A DNA stretch of 64,000 nucleotides from CAZEFK01 sp964511405 (GCA_964511405.1 CAZEFK010000002.1:16881-80880), one strand, 5' to 3'. Counted from the stretch's first letter, positions 26,111 to 35,010 are shown. Translations and numbers: made by a program. Notes: a model not told the origin generated them from the sequence alone.

Positions 26111-27271
26111 TCAACGCCAGTTCGGGTAAAGGCCGCTGACCAGGGCGCAGGCATCGGCGATGGTGCGAATCCGGGCCCGCGCGCAATCGATCACCAGCAA
26201 GCTGCGGCCGGCCTCCAAGCTGTGGAAGCCGGCATGCGCCGGGCCCTGCTCCGGCGGCTTCGCGGGCAGGCCCGACCAGTCGACGGTCAAGCCGTGCATG
26301 TCGGCCAGCCGGCGGATATCGGCCAGCCGCGCCTCGTAACCCTGGGTTTCCAGCCCCAGCATGGCGATCATGGCCTCCGCCAAGCCCTGGAAGCCGAACT
26401 GCGGCTCCTGGCCGCCCGGGAAGAGCCGCGCCTTGGCGGCCAGCAGGGCGTTGGCCACGACCATCTCCAGCGTCCACGAGGGGAACAGGCCGGGCTGCCA
26501 CGTCGTACCGCCCGCGCGCGCCGCGTTGTCGGCCTCGAACGCCTCTCGTCGCTGCTGTCCGCTGCCGAACTCCGAATAGGCGGCGCCGATGCTGTGACCA
26601 GATACCCCACGCACCCCTTGGGGCCGCGACAAATGCAAAAAGATCGGCGACAGGCAAAGATTCTGGACTGCCGAGTACACATCCGGCAGGTCCGTATCGA
26701 AATACCGACCATGCAGCGCCTTGGCTCGCCGAATCAAAGAATTGTGCACAAAGCAGCTATAAATTGACGGACTGGCCAGCATCTTTCGACGATAGGCATA
26801 CCAGTCGACCAGAAACTCCTGGGAGTTCATCAGGTAGCCGAAGTCGGTCTTATCGACATTGGCGATGCACAACAGGTTCCGGATCGACGGGGCCGCACTG
26901 TCCCAGCCATAGTCGGGGAGGTTCCATTTGACGATCGTCAGGCCGGCCATGGTGGTGACGACGTGGCGGACATAGGCGCAGGCATCCGGCACCAGGCCGT
27001 CATCGTCGCCGAGAAACGTCACCCACTCGCCACTGGCATGGTTCAGCGCCCGCTCCCAGTTCGCGGTCATGGGCAGAACCTCGGCCGTCTCGTCATAGAC
27101 GATCCGAGGGTCCGCCGCGGCGTCCACGATCGCCCGGGTCTCGGGGTCGGCGCCGTTGTTCTGGACCACGATCTCGACCCCGGGATCGTCCTGCCACAGC
27201 GCGGTGGCCAGGGCATGCCGGAAGGTGTCGGGGCGCCGCTTGGTCGGCAGGACGATGGTAAAGTCAGCCAT
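26111..27271 (-). CDS. Family 2 glycosyltransferase (paralogue C)
   Basis: Glycosyltransferase of 386 residues, 29 bases upstream of paralogue B on the same strand. Motifs: FTIVLPTKRRPDTF, WVTFLGDDDGLVPDAC (DxD region), GRYFDTDLPDVYSAV, GVRGVSGHSIGAAY, WQPGLFPSWTLEMVVANALL and a final ARIRTIADACALVSGLYPNWR. No membrane helix. It overlaps nothing at its start and lies three bases from the CocE-like gene stop. Two tandem and one dispersed copy imply related sugars or acceptors; a glycan or protein-glycosylation role is inferred only from the family. Confidence 0.86.
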   Translation of the reverse strand: MADFTIVLPTKRRPDTFRHALATALWQDDPGVEIVVQNNGADPETRAIVDAAADPRIVYDETAEVLPMTANWERALNHASGEWVTFLGDDDGLVPDACAYVRHVVTTMAGLTIVKWNLPDYGWDSAAPSIRNLLCIANVDKTDFGYLMNSQEFLVDWYAYRRKMLASPSIYSCFVHNSLIRRAKALHGRYFDTDLPDVYSAVQNLCLSPIFLHLSRPQGVRGVSGHSIGAAYSEFGSGQQRREAFEADNAARAGGTTWQPGLFPSWTLEMVVANALLAAKARLFPGGQEPQFGFQGLAEAMIAMLGLETQGYEARLADIRRLADMHGLTVDWSGLPAKPPEQGPAHAGFHSLEAGRSLLVIDCARARIRTIADACALVSGLYPNWR

Positions 27272-27275
27272 GGGT
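27051..27275. repeat. 225-bp near-identical repeat, copy 2
   Basis: Partner of 25861-26085. It covers the 5' end of glycosyltransferase C. Mismatches cluster at the two ends, as expected of a conversion tract. Confidence 0.9.
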
Positions 27276-29122
27276 CAGAGTGATACCACCGGCAGCCGGA
27301 TTATGCTCGGCCGTGCGGCATCGACGAACAGGGTATTGGTGGCAACCCGCGCCAGCCGCCCCTGTCCCTCCGGCTCGTCGCTGTTCGGATTGACGTCGAA
27401 ATGCGGGAAGTTGCTGCTGGCGATGTCCAGCCGGATGCGGTGGCCGGCGACGAAGCGGTTGGCGGTGGGCAAGGGCTCGATGACGATCCTGACCGGCCGA
27501 CCGGGCTCCAGCGGCGCCGGATGCTCCCAGCTGTCCCGGTAGCGGGCGCGCAGGATGCCGTCGGTCAGGTTGAGGGCGTAGCCCTGGGGATAGTCGGCCG
27601 ACGGCGGGTGGACGTCGATCAGCTTGGCCGTGAAGTCGGTATCCGGGCAATCCGAGGCGACCCATAGGGTAACCGTGATCGGCCCGGCGACTACGACATC
27701 CTCGGCCAGCGGCTCGGTCTCGAACACCAGCACGTCGGGACGGCTGGACAGTGGCAGGTAGGGTGGGCTGCAGCCGTAGACGGCCGGCCCCTCCACCTGG
27801 TTGAAGCCGCCGCCGACCATGACCGGCTGGCCGGAGGTGATGGCGCCGCCGACCGACGGCACGGGGTGCGCGGGATCGTGGCGATAGCGCAGCGGCGCGG
27901 CCCCGGCCGCCGGCGCCTCGGTCGACAGGCGGCCGTCGCCATGCAGGTGGAAGTCGGTCCAGCGCGTGTCCGGCAGCGGCCAATGGGCGGCGCTGTGCCA
28001 GCGGCCGCCCTGGTCCAGGCGGCCATCGGCGTTGCGGCGGCCGCTGCCGCCGCCCATGACGAACAGCCGGACCGCCGGATCGGCCTCGGCGCCGGTCGGC
28101 TCGTCCTTCAGGAAGCGCTGGAAGAACCGCAGCCGGAACTGCCGCCAGTCGGGCGCCACTTGGCCGTCGAAGGTCGCCGCGGGCCCGAAGTCGGCGTCAC
28201 CCGCGAAGGTCACCGAGCGGTCGCCATGGGTCCACGGCCCCAGGATCAGCCAGGTCGGCGCCCGCCCGCTCAGGCCCAGATAGTTCTCGGTCGCGGTGCG
28301 CGGATAGGGGTGGTACCAGCTGCTCATATGCACCGTCGGCACCCGGGCATAGCGCTCATGCCAGCCTTGGGCGTAGAGGCCAAGCTGCCGCCAGTAGTCG
28401 TCGAAGGCACCGTGCCACCACTGCTCGAACAGATAGGCCTCGTAGTCGGGCGCCCACTGCAGCGGCGAATGCCCGGGGCGCCAGGGCAGCCGGGTGAACC
28501 AGTCCTTGAGGTCGACGGCCTCCAGTGCCGCGCGCAGCACCGGATCGGCCTGGATCTCGGGCGATTCCAGCGCATGGTTGAAGGCCCAGGTCGCCTGCTT
28601 CAGCTCGAACGCGCCGCCCTGGCGGATGCCGCCCTGGAAGGCGTTCGAGAAGCCGCCTGAATCGAGGATCTGCGCCGCCAGGCCGGGCGGGTCCAGGCAG
28701 CCCAGCGCCGCCTGGGTGTGGGCGGCATAGGACAGGCCCATGGTGCCGATGCGGCCATTGCACCAGGGCTGGCGCACCAGCCAGGCGCAGCAGTCATAGC
28801 CGTCCTCGGCGTCGTCCAGGTACTTGCGGAAGCGGCCCTCGGACCCGTGGCGGCCACGGCAATCCTGGTAGACGACGATGAAGCCGTGGGCCACGAAATA
28901 GGCGGCGATGGCGGCGCGGTCGGCGGGCCGAGGATCGGCCGCGGTGCGCTCGGACCGGCTGGCCGCCCCCTTGCCATAGGGCGTGCGCTCCAGGATCACC
29001 GGGAACGGGCCGGGCAGCGCCTGCCCCGCGCGCGCCGGCCGGTGCACATCGGTCGCCAGATGCACGCCGTCGCGCATCGGCACCCGCCGGTCGCGCTCGA
29101 CGACGACGTCGAAGGCGGTCAT
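27275..29122 (-). CDS. CocE/NonD family hydrolase (X-Pro dipeptidyl-peptidase-like)
   Basis: Alpha/beta-hydrolase of 615 residues. The catalytic domain has PYGKG and YFVAHGFIVVYQDCRGRHGSEG, then IGTMGLSYAAHTQ, the nucleophile elbow GLSYAA with Ser in the G-x-S-x-x position. A later jelly-roll C-terminal domain (X-Pro dipeptidyl-peptidase C) starts near residue 350 and carries FTAKLIDVHPPSADYPQGYALNL. Such enzymes cleave peptides, esters or antibiotic amides. Its ATG overlaps the stop of the peptide-binding protein gene by four bases, so it likely acts on the imported compound. No signal peptide is visible, implying a cytoplasmic enzyme. Confidence 0.86.
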   Translation of the reverse strand: MTAFDVVVERDRRVPMRDGVHLATDVHRPARAGQALPGPFPVILERTPYGKGAASRSERTAADPRPADRAAIAAYFVAHGFIVVYQDCRGRHGSEGRFRKYLDDAEDGYDCCAWLVRQPWCNGRIGTMGLSYAAHTQAALGCLDPPGLAAQILDSGGFSNAFQGGIRQGGAFELKQATWAFNHALESPEIQADPVLRAALEAVDLKDWFTRLPWRPGHSPLQWAPDYEAYLFEQWWHGAFDDYWRQLGLYAQGWHERYARVPTVHMSSWYHPYPRTATENYLGLSGRAPTWLILGPWTHGDRSVTFAGDADFGPAATFDGQVAPDWRQFRLRFFQRFLKDEPTGAEADPAVRLFVMGGGSGRRNADGRLDQGGRWHSAAHWPLPDTRWTDFHLHGDGRLSTEAPAAGAAPLRYRHDPAHPVPSVGGAITSGQPVMVGGGFNQVEGPAVYGCSPPYLPLSSRPDVLVFETEPLAEDVVVAGPITVTLWVASDCPDTDFTAKLIDVHPPSADYPQGYALNLTDGILRARYRDSWEHPAPLEPGRPVRIVIEPLPTANRFVAGHRIRLDIASSNFPHFDVNPNSDEPEGQGRLARVATNTLFVDAARPSIIRLPVVSL

Positions 29123-30690
29123 GGCGCCGGCCTCAGCTCCGTGGCCAGGGTCGCCTCGTCGACCCGAGGGGCGTAGGCGTAGCCCTTGGCCGTGGCCCAC
29201 AGGTTGGCCTGGAAATAGAGCGGGATCAGGCCGTGGTCGCGGAACCCGAGGCGCGCGGCCGCGCGCAGCTTGTCCTCGCGCGCGGCGGGGTCGGTCGCTC
29301 CGGCCGCCTCGCGCAGCAGCTGGTCGAAGGCCGGGTTCGAGTAGCGGCCGCGGTTGAGCGCGCCGAAGCCGCTGCCGTCCCAGGTGCCCAGCACCTGGTT
29401 GAGGCCGATCGCCGAGTCGCCGGTGCTGGTGCCGAAGCCGATCAGGAACATGCCGAAGCTGCGCTTGCCCGCCTGGGCGAAGAAGACGTTGGACGGCACG
29501 CCGTTGACCTTGGCGTCGACGCCGATGCGGGCGAACATCTGCGCCACCGCCTGCGCCACCTTCTCGTCGTTGGGATAGCGGTTGACCGGCGTGCTGAGGA
29601 CCAGCCCGAAGCCGTCGGGATAGCCGGCCTCGGCCAGCAGCGCCTTGGCCTTGGCCGGGTCGTAGGGATCGGGCTTGAGATCGGGCGCGTAGCCGGTCAT
29701 GCCCTCGGGCACCAGCTGGCCGGCCGGGCTGCCGGCGCCGCCCATGATCCGCTGGACGATGGCGGCGCGGTTGATCGCCAGCGACAGCGCCTGGCGCACC
29801 CGGGCATCTTGGAACGGATTGCGATCCAGGGGCTTGCCGGCCTTGTCGGTGACCCCGGGCGCGGCCGGCCGCTCCTGCTCCAGGCCCAGATAGATCAGCC
29901 GGCTGGAATCGGCCGTCCACAGCCGGGTCGTGGCGCCGTCGCGAAGGCGGGCCATGTCGGCGGTCGGGACCTGGTCGATCAGCTGGACGTCGCCGGCCAG
30001 CAGCGCCGAGACGCGGGCGGCGTCGTTGGCGATCGGCTTGATCACCACGCGGTCGAAGGCCGGGGCCGGGCCCCACCAGCCGGGGTTGCGGTCCAGCACC
30101 AGCCGCTGGCCGGGCTGCCACGCCACGACCTTGTACGGCCCGGTGCCGATCGCCGCCTTGCCGCTGTTGAAATCGGCGGTCGACGCCTGCGCCAGCTTGG
30201 CCGGGATCACATAGATGCTCATGGCGTAGAGCGGGATGGTCGCGTCGAAGCCCTTGGTCCTGAGGCGGATGGTCAGGTCGTCGACGACCTCGGTGCCGGC
30301 CAGCACCGCCGCCAGCCGCGTGAACGGTGCCGGACTGTTGGGCACCGTCGGCATGCGGTCGATCGAGGCCTTGACGTCCGCCGCGGTCAGCGGCGTGCCG
30401 TCGTGGAAATGCACGCCGGGGCGCAGCTTGAATTCCCAGACCGTCGGTTCGACCAGAGCCCAGGACAGGGCCAGCGCCGGCTCCGGGTGCATGTGGGCGT
30501 CGCTGCCGACCAGGGGATCGAAGATGTGCAGCGCGATCTGCTGATTGGCGCCGATCACGGCGAAGTGCGGGTCGAGCGAGCTGGTCTCGGTCTGCACGGC
30601 GATGGTCGCCTCGGCGGCGACGCCGGCCTGGGGGGCGAGCCCCAGCATCAACAGCCCGAGGACGGCGCCGGCAATGGTCCGATAGGTCAA
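29119..30690 (-). CDS. ABC transporter substrate-binding protein, family 5 (dipeptide/oligopeptide)
   Basis: Extracytoplasmic binding protein of 523 residues, SBP_bac_5 family. A signal peptide (TIAGAVLGLLMLGLAPQ) precedes TETSSLDPHFAVIGANQQI, VWEFKLRPGVHFHDGTPLTAADV, IGTGPYKVVAWQPGQ and VRQALSLAINRAAIV, all typical. I use the TTG at 30690 because GGGGAGG lies six bases upstream; no ATG fits. It is coupled to the CocE-like hydrolase gene. No permease or ATPase gene of a peptide importer is adjacent, so partners must lie elsewhere. Confidence 0.88.
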   Translation of the reverse strand: MTYRTIAGAVLGLLMLGLAPQAGVAAEATIAVQTETSSLDPHFAVIGANQQIALHIFDPLVGSDAHMHPEPALALSWALVEPTVWEFKLRPGVHFHDGTPLTAADVKASIDRMPTVPNSPAPFTRLAAVLAGTEVVDDLTIRLRTKGFDATIPLYAMSIYVIPAKLAQASTADFNSGKAAIGTGPYKVVAWQPGQRLVLDRNPGWWGPAPAFDRVVIKPIANDAARVSALLAGDVQLIDQVPTADMARLRDGATTRLWTADSSRLIYLGLEQERPAAPGVTDKAGKPLDRNPFQDARVRQALSLAINRAAIVQRIMGGAGSPAGQLVPEGMTGYAPDLKPDPYDPAKAKALLAEAGYPDGFGLVLSTPVNRYPNDEKVAQAVAQMFARIGVDAKVNGVPSNVFFAQAGKRSFGMFLIGFGTSTGDSAIGLNQVLGTWDGSGFGALNRGRYSNPAFDQLLREAAGATDPAAREDKLRAAARLGFRDHGLIPLYFQANLWATAKGYAYAPRVDEATLATELRPAP

Positions 30691-30721
30691 GGGTACCTCC
30701 CCAACGCGCGAGCCCGTGGTG

Positions 30722-30739
30722 CCGGCCCGCTTCGGCCGG
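30722..30739 (-). terminator. Short hairpin after the DUF2786 gene
   Basis: CCGGCC and GGCCGG with a six-base loop, 32 bases beyond the DUF2786 stop on the minus strand. No T-run. Weak evidence. Confidence 0.25.
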
Positions 30740-30770
30740 TTATCGCGTGCCGCGGGGCGGCCGGGCAAGC

Positions 30771-32507
30771 CTACGCCCGCGCCGCCAATGCCGGACGGTA
30801 GTCGAAGCCGGCGCCGGCCTCCTGGCCGGCCGCATAGGCGTCGGCGAGGACCCGTCGGCGTGACGCCTTGGCGCTGCGGAACGACAGCCCCAGCTTGGCC
30901 AGCTCGCCGTCGACCACGGCAGCCTTGGCCACCACCAGATCGCGCCCGGACGCGCTCCGCAACGACCGCTCCCGCTCCTGACGCAACCCGCACAACTTGC
31001 CGCAGATGCCGCGCGCCAGGCCGAGCCGGAACGAATTCGTCGCGCTCCGGCGGCCACCCGCATCGAGCTCCGTGTAGGTCGCCGTCGCCTGGAACCGCAC
31101 CGTCTCGGTCTCGAACGCCAGGTCCACCAGGTCATACAGGTACTGGGCCGCCGCGACATCCCCGGGCAGGCCGAACAGGACATGCCGGAGCGTGCCGTCC
31201 GGCGTCGTCTCGCGCCAGGTGCGACAGTCGAAGAAGGCGGCGACCGCGGGCACGCAGTCGTCGATCGGGCCGGCGCGGCGGCGGCTGGTCTCGATGCCGG
31301 CGCCGGCGCAGGTCTGCCGCTGCAGCTCGACATCGCTGAGCGAAAGGCCATGGCGGTCGAGCAGCTCGGCCACTTTGGCAGCGGCCGCCATGGCTTCGGC
31401 TTCGGTGCAACCCTGTTCGACGGTCTTGGCCCGCAAGGCGCGGATGCGCTGGACCAGACGGTCCAGATCGGCGTCGTCGCTCGGCGCTGCCCGCAGCTGG
31501 CCCCTGATCTCGCGGAACAGGTCCCGGACCGCCGCTGGCATGCCAAGCGCCACCGCGCGGTCGATGGCGGCGGCGACGGCGTCAAGCGATGGCGCACCTG
31601 CGATCGTCGACCGATAGGCGATGGTCTCGATCTGAAGACGGGCAATCTCGAGGTAGGCGTCGCCGAGGCGGTCCTGACCCGAGCGGCGCGCCGCCTCGGC
31701 ACCGGACAACGCCCGCAGCACCGTCGCGAGACTGGCCATGGCGCGCACGCCCTGCCGCTCTTCGTCGCTCGGCTCCGACCCAGCCACCCACAGCTCGGCC
31801 AAGGCCATGATCGGGTCGATCTCGACGGCGTCGACCCGATCGTCGGGGGGCAGGTTGAGGCCCGGAATCGCCGGCACGCCGTGGCGCAGAGCATGGCGGA
31901 ACACCGTCTCCGCGCAGCGCAAGGGATTGGCCAGCCCGCGACCCGGCCGAATGAAGTCCATCGCCACCGCGAGCGCGGCATCGTCCAAGGGCACCCTTGA
32001 CCCGGTCATGACATGGGTGCCGGCGAGCGGACACAGCCGCACCGCCAGCGCCATGCCGTCGAGATCAGCGGGAAGATGTTCGTCATGGACCAGCAGGCTT
32101 TCGTCGCTGGCCAGGTCGCGCATCCGCCAGCACGCCGGTCCTTCCCGGCGCTCCGCCCGCAACAGCCGGAACCGGGATTGAACCAAGGCGGCCAAGGCGG
32201 ACGCCTCGGCCGCATCGGATGGCTTGTGCCGACGGGCAAATCGGTCGGCGGCCGTGGTCCCGCTGGGCGCTGGCATGAACAGGGCCAGATCCAGGGCATA
32301 GCCCAGCGCCTCCTCGAGACGCGACGGGTCGTCTCGATCGCGCAGCGGCAGCTCGGCGATCAGCTGCGCCGCCAGGTCCGCGGCTCGCTTCGGCGGCAGG
32401 CAGGTGACGGCGTCGCCGGCCAGGTCGGCGATCCGTGCGTGGGCGTCCGCCGCCCGCTCCCGCATCTGCCCGGCTTGGCCATGTGCGGTCCCGTCGTCTC
32501 TCGGCAT
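30771..32507 (-). CDS. DUF2786 domain-containing protein with long N-terminal region
   Basis: Protein of 578 residues. The last 210 residues resemble DUF2786 and its partner domain: RIRALRAKTVEQGCTEAEAMAAAAKVAEL, then NSFRLGLARGICGKLCGL. The N-terminal 370 residues are mostly helical. Residues about 110-170 (RFRLLRAERREGPACWRMRD, then GMALAVRLCPLAGTHVMTGS) resemble the small beta domain that follows SEC-C-type proteins, an inference by eye. GGAGGATCGG precedes the ATG at 32507. There is no signal peptide. DUF2786 is common in phage and accessory DNA, but no phage genes are near. Function unknown. Confidence 0.72.
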   Translation of the reverse strand: MPRDDGTAHGQAGQMRERAADAHARIADLAGDAVTCLPPKRAADLAAQLIAELPLRDRDDPSRLEEALGYALDLALFMPAPSGTTAADRFARRHKPSDAAEASALAALVQSRFRLLRAERREGPACWRMRDLASDESLLVHDEHLPADLDGMALAVRLCPLAGTHVMTGSRVPLDDAALAVAMDFIRPGRGLANPLRCAETVFRHALRHGVPAIPGLNLPPDDRVDAVEIDPIMALAELWVAGSEPSDEERQGVRAMASLATVLRALSGAEAARRSGQDRLGDAYLEIARLQIETIAYRSTIAGAPSLDAVAAAIDRAVALGMPAAVRDLFREIRGQLRAAPSDDADLDRLVQRIRALRAKTVEQGCTEAEAMAAAAKVAELLDRHGLSLSDVELQRQTCAGAGIETSRRRAGPIDDCVPAVAAFFDCRTWRETTPDGTLRHVLFGLPGDVAAAQYLYDLVDLAFETETVRFQATATYTELDAGGRRSATNSFRLGLARGICGKLCGLRQERERSLRSASGRDLVVAKAAVVDGELAKLGLSFRSAKASRRRVLADAYAAGQEAGAGFDYRPALAARA

Positions 32508-32647
32508 CCGATCCTCCGCGCTTCGATCGTGCGATGATCGCCGCGCTACGGACGGGCCGGGACTCGGTCGCGAATCCCCGAGGACAATCAATGGCTGCGC
32601 CGCCGCCACCGGCAGGCCGGACGGTCCCAGCGCCATGGAATCGGCGG

Positions 32648-33172
32648 TCAGAACCGCCCGTGCGCCGCCTCGAGCTGGAGCTGCAGTTCGGGGGAATCCT
32701 GCTCGCGGCTGTCGATGGCCATCAGCATGGTGACCGTCTGGCCGTCCTCCGACAGGGGCAGCAGCAAGCGGAGATAGGAATGGGTCCAATCGCCCATCTC
32801 GACTCCGATCGCGTGCAGCATCGGCCGGCGGCGGGCCACACCCTGACTGTAATGCCGGTGGATCAGCGCGCCATAGGCGGTCGGCGCCAGCTCGCGCGGG
32901 CTGCGTCCGGTCATCTCCAGCCCGTGCTTGGCGCGGATCGCGGTGCCGCTCAGCCGATAGCGGAATTCACCGCCGGGCAGCACGTCGGCAAGCATCACCC
33001 GCGGCAAGATCCCAACCAGGTCGACCGGATCGATGTCGGCGCGCCGTGGTGCGAAGCGCTGGCCGCGGCGGCTCTGCCAGTAGGCCAGGGCGCCCGTCAG
33101 GTCGGGACAGCGCTCGGCCGCGATGTCCAACTCGACGGCCGCCGCGCGGCCAAGGTCCCGGTCCCACCCCAT
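32648..33172 (-). CDS. PAS_5-type PAS domain protein
   Basis: Protein of 174 residues matching the alphaproteobacterial PAS_5 family. Key segments are ALAYWQSRRGQRFAPRRADI, DPVDLVGILPRVMLADVLPG, FRYRLSGTAIRAKHGLEMTG and LRLLLPLSEDGQTVTMLMAI. No output domain is attached, so it is probably a free sensor or adaptor. I start at 33172; longer in-frame extension upstream runs over the divergent channel gene. The ligand is unknown. It is divergent from mscS with 63 bases between. Confidence 0.78.
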   Translation of the reverse strand: MGWDRDLGRAAAVELDIAAERCPDLTGALAYWQSRRGQRFAPRRADIDPVDLVGILPRVMLADVLPGGEFRYRLSGTAIRAKHGLEMTGRSPRELAPTAYGALIHRHYSQGVARRRPMLHAIGVEMGDWTHSYLRLLLPLSEDGQTVTMLMAIDSREQDSPELQLQLEAAHGRF

Positions 33173-33200
33173 GTTTTCTGGCCCTTCGAGGCCGCTCGGG

Positions 33201-33228
33201 TTGACAGGGCCGCAGCGCGCGCCATCCT
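33201..33228 (+). promoter_or_regulatory. Candidate promoter of the MscS-like gene
   Basis: A perfect TTGACA lies at 33201-33206, but the -10 candidate 16 bases later (CATCCT) matches poorly. If used, transcription would start close to the ATG at 33236, giving a leaderless or nearly leaderless mRNA. Confidence 0.25.
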
Positions 33229-33235
33229 GACGGGC

Positions 33236-33856
33236 ATGCCCCTGCTCCACACGCCCGAGGACTGGCGCAACCTGCTGGCACTCTACGCCGGACGCTTGCT
33301 TCTGGCACTCGTCATCTTCGGCGGCTTCGCCGTCGCAGGGATCATTGCGGACCGCCTGCTGCACCGGCTCGCGCGCCGGGACAGCCACCGAGCCGACCTG
33401 TATCAGATGCTGGGCGGCGCCTCGAAAGCCGGGCTGATCGGGTTCGGTGTCGTGAGCGGCCTCGGCACGCTGGGCGTCGACATCACGGCCGTGGTCGCCG
33501 GCCTCGGCCTGATGGGCGTGGCCCTGGGCTTCGCGCTCAAGGACGCCGTGTCCAACGTCGCCGCCGGCGCCATGCTGATCGCCTACCGGCCCTTCACCCG
33601 CGGCGACTTCATCCAGGTCACCGGCATCTCCGGCCGCGTCGTCGAGGTCGACCTGCGCTACACCCGGATCCGCGGCGGCGACACCGACACCCTGGTGCCC
33701 AACCAGACCATCCTGGCCAACACCGTCACGGTCGCCCACGACCCCGACCATCCGCCGGCCGCGCCGCCGCCACCGCCGCCGCCGACCATCATCCTGGCGC
33801 CAGCCCCGGGGGCGCCGCCTGTGACGGTGGGCGTGCAGGAAACCGCCAAGGGGTGA
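33236..33856 (+). CDS. Small mechanosensitive channel, MscS family
   Basis: Protein of 206 residues. Two or three hydrophobic segments, then the pore helix TAVVAGLGLMGVALGFALKDAVSNVAAGAML and the beta domain YRPFTRGDFIQVTGISGRVVEVDLRYTRI with LVPNQTILANTV. The large C-terminal alpha/beta cage domain of MscS is missing; instead there is a proline-rich tail (PPAAPPPPPPP). It should form a tension-gated channel relieving osmotic shock, but with a minimal cytoplasmic part. Start taken at 33236 (MPLLHTPEDWRN), with no clear ribosome binding site. Confidence 0.85.
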   Translation: MPLLHTPEDWRNLLALYAGRLLLALVIFGGFAVAGIIADRLLHRLARRDSHRADLYQMLGGASKAGLIGFGVVSGLGTLGVDITAVVAGLGLMGVALGFALKDAVSNVAAGAMLIAYRPFTRGDFIQVTGISGRVVEVDLRYTRIRGGDTDTLVPNQTILANTVTVAHDPDHPPAAPPPPPPPTIILAPAPGAPPVTVGVQETAKG

Positions 33857-33864
33857 GCCGGCGC

Positions 33865-33887
33865 GGTGATGCCTTTTCGGCATCACC
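33865..33887 (+). terminator. Perfect 9-bp hairpin after the MscS-like gene
   Basis: GGTGATGCC and GGCATCACC flank a five-base loop TTTTC, eight bases after the stop codon. No T-run follows. It separates the channel gene from the importer operon. Confidence 0.6.
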
Positions 33888-33966
33888 TATCGCGCAACTT
33901 GATGCTATTTGGCGCTCTGCGCCCCGTGCGACAGTTTTGCTGCAATCGCCGGAGCGGAGGGTGGCC

Positions 33967-35010
33967 ATGTCGGAGAGCTGCGGAGATCGGCGGCGGACAC
34001 GCCGCGAAATGCTGGCCAGCGGGGCGGCAGCCGCCGCCGGCTTGGCCCTGGGCGGGGTCGTGGGCTTCGGACCCGCGCGCGCCGCCACGACGGTGGCCAA
34101 CCTGCAGCTCGGCTGGCTCGCCGGCGGCAACCAGCTGGGCGAGATCGCGGCGCAGGCGCTCGGCTACTTCGCCGAGGAAGGGCTGGAGCTGAAGATCCAG
34201 CCGGGCGGCCCCAGCATCGACGGGGTCGCCATCGTCGCCTCGGGCCGCTACGAGGTCGGGCAGGTGTCGTCCAGCCCGTCGCTGATGCTGGCGGCCTCGC
34301 AGGACCTGCCGGTCAAATGTTTCGCCGTGGCGGCGCAGCAGCATCCCTACGCCTTCTTCTCGCTGCCCCGGAAGCCGGTGCGCACGGCCGCCGACCTGCG
34401 CGGCACCAAGGTCGGCATCCAGGCGACCGGCCAGATCCTGCTGCGCGCCCTGCTGGCCAAGAACAACATCGACCCCAGGGACGTCGAGGTCGTGATCATC
34501 GGCGCCGAGATGACGCCGCTCCTGACCGGCCAGGTCGACGTGGTCACCGGCTGGTTGACCAACACCACCGCGCTCAAGGTGCTCGGGCCCGAGCGCATCG
34601 ATCTCAAGCTGTGGGACAGCGGCGTCCAGCTCTACGCCCTGCCCTACTACGCCACGGCCGAGACGCTGAAGGCCAAGCGCGACGAGCTCGCGCGCTTCCT
34701 GCGCGCGGCCGGCCGCGGCTGGGACTATGCCCGCAGCAACAAGGCCAAGGCGGTCGAACTGCTGGTCAAGGCGCTGCCCAACCTGGTCTACCAGGACGAG
34801 CTGGAAGCCGCCGACGTCATGCTCCAGTACGCCTTCAACGCCAACACCAAGGCCAATGGCTGGGGGGCCATGGATCCGGCAGTGTGGCAGGCGCAGATCG
34901 ACCTCTACGCCAAGCTCGACCAGTTCTCCAAGCGGGTGCCGAAGCTGGACGAGGTCATGACCATGGACATCCTGGACGCTTCGCGCGACGGCCGGCCGAA
35001 GGTCGGCTGA
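33967..35010 (+). CDS. ABC transporter substrate-binding protein, NitT/TauT (NMT1-like) family
   Basis: Binding protein of 347 residues, first gene of a seven-gene operon. It has a twin-arginine-like leader (RRRTRREMLASGAAAAAGLA), then LQLGWLAGGNQLGEIAAQALGYFAEEGLELKIQPGG, the classic NMT1/SsuA start, and LRGTKVGIQATGQ. The ATG at 33967 has GGAGGG upstream. The family binds nitrate, sulfonates, thiamine precursors or aromatic acids. Downstream CoA-dependent enzymes suggest a carboxylic acid here. The stop overlaps the ATPase start (TGATG). Confidence 0.88.
   Translation: MSESCGDRRRTRREMLASGAAAAAGLALGGVVGFGPARAATTVANLQLGWLAGGNQLGEIAAQALGYFAEEGLELKIQPGGPSIDGVAIVASGRYEVGQVSSSPSLMLAASQDLPVKCFAVAAQQHPYAFFSLPRKPVRTAADLRGTKVGIQATGQILLRALLAKNNIDPRDVEVVIIGAEMTPLLTGQVDVVTGWLTNTTALKVLGPERIDLKLWDSGVQLYALPYYATAETLKAKRDELARFLRAAGRGWDYARSNKAKAVELLVKALPNLVYQDELEAADVMLQYAFNANTKANGWGAMDPAVWQAQIDLYAKLDQFSKRVPKLDEVMTMDILDASRDGRPKVG

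Noticed and set aside
26082..26657. N-terminal extension of glycosyltransferase B by 192 codons
   Set aside because: The extension is the overlapping glycosyltransferase C read in another frame; the ATG at 26081 aligns with the paralogue start.
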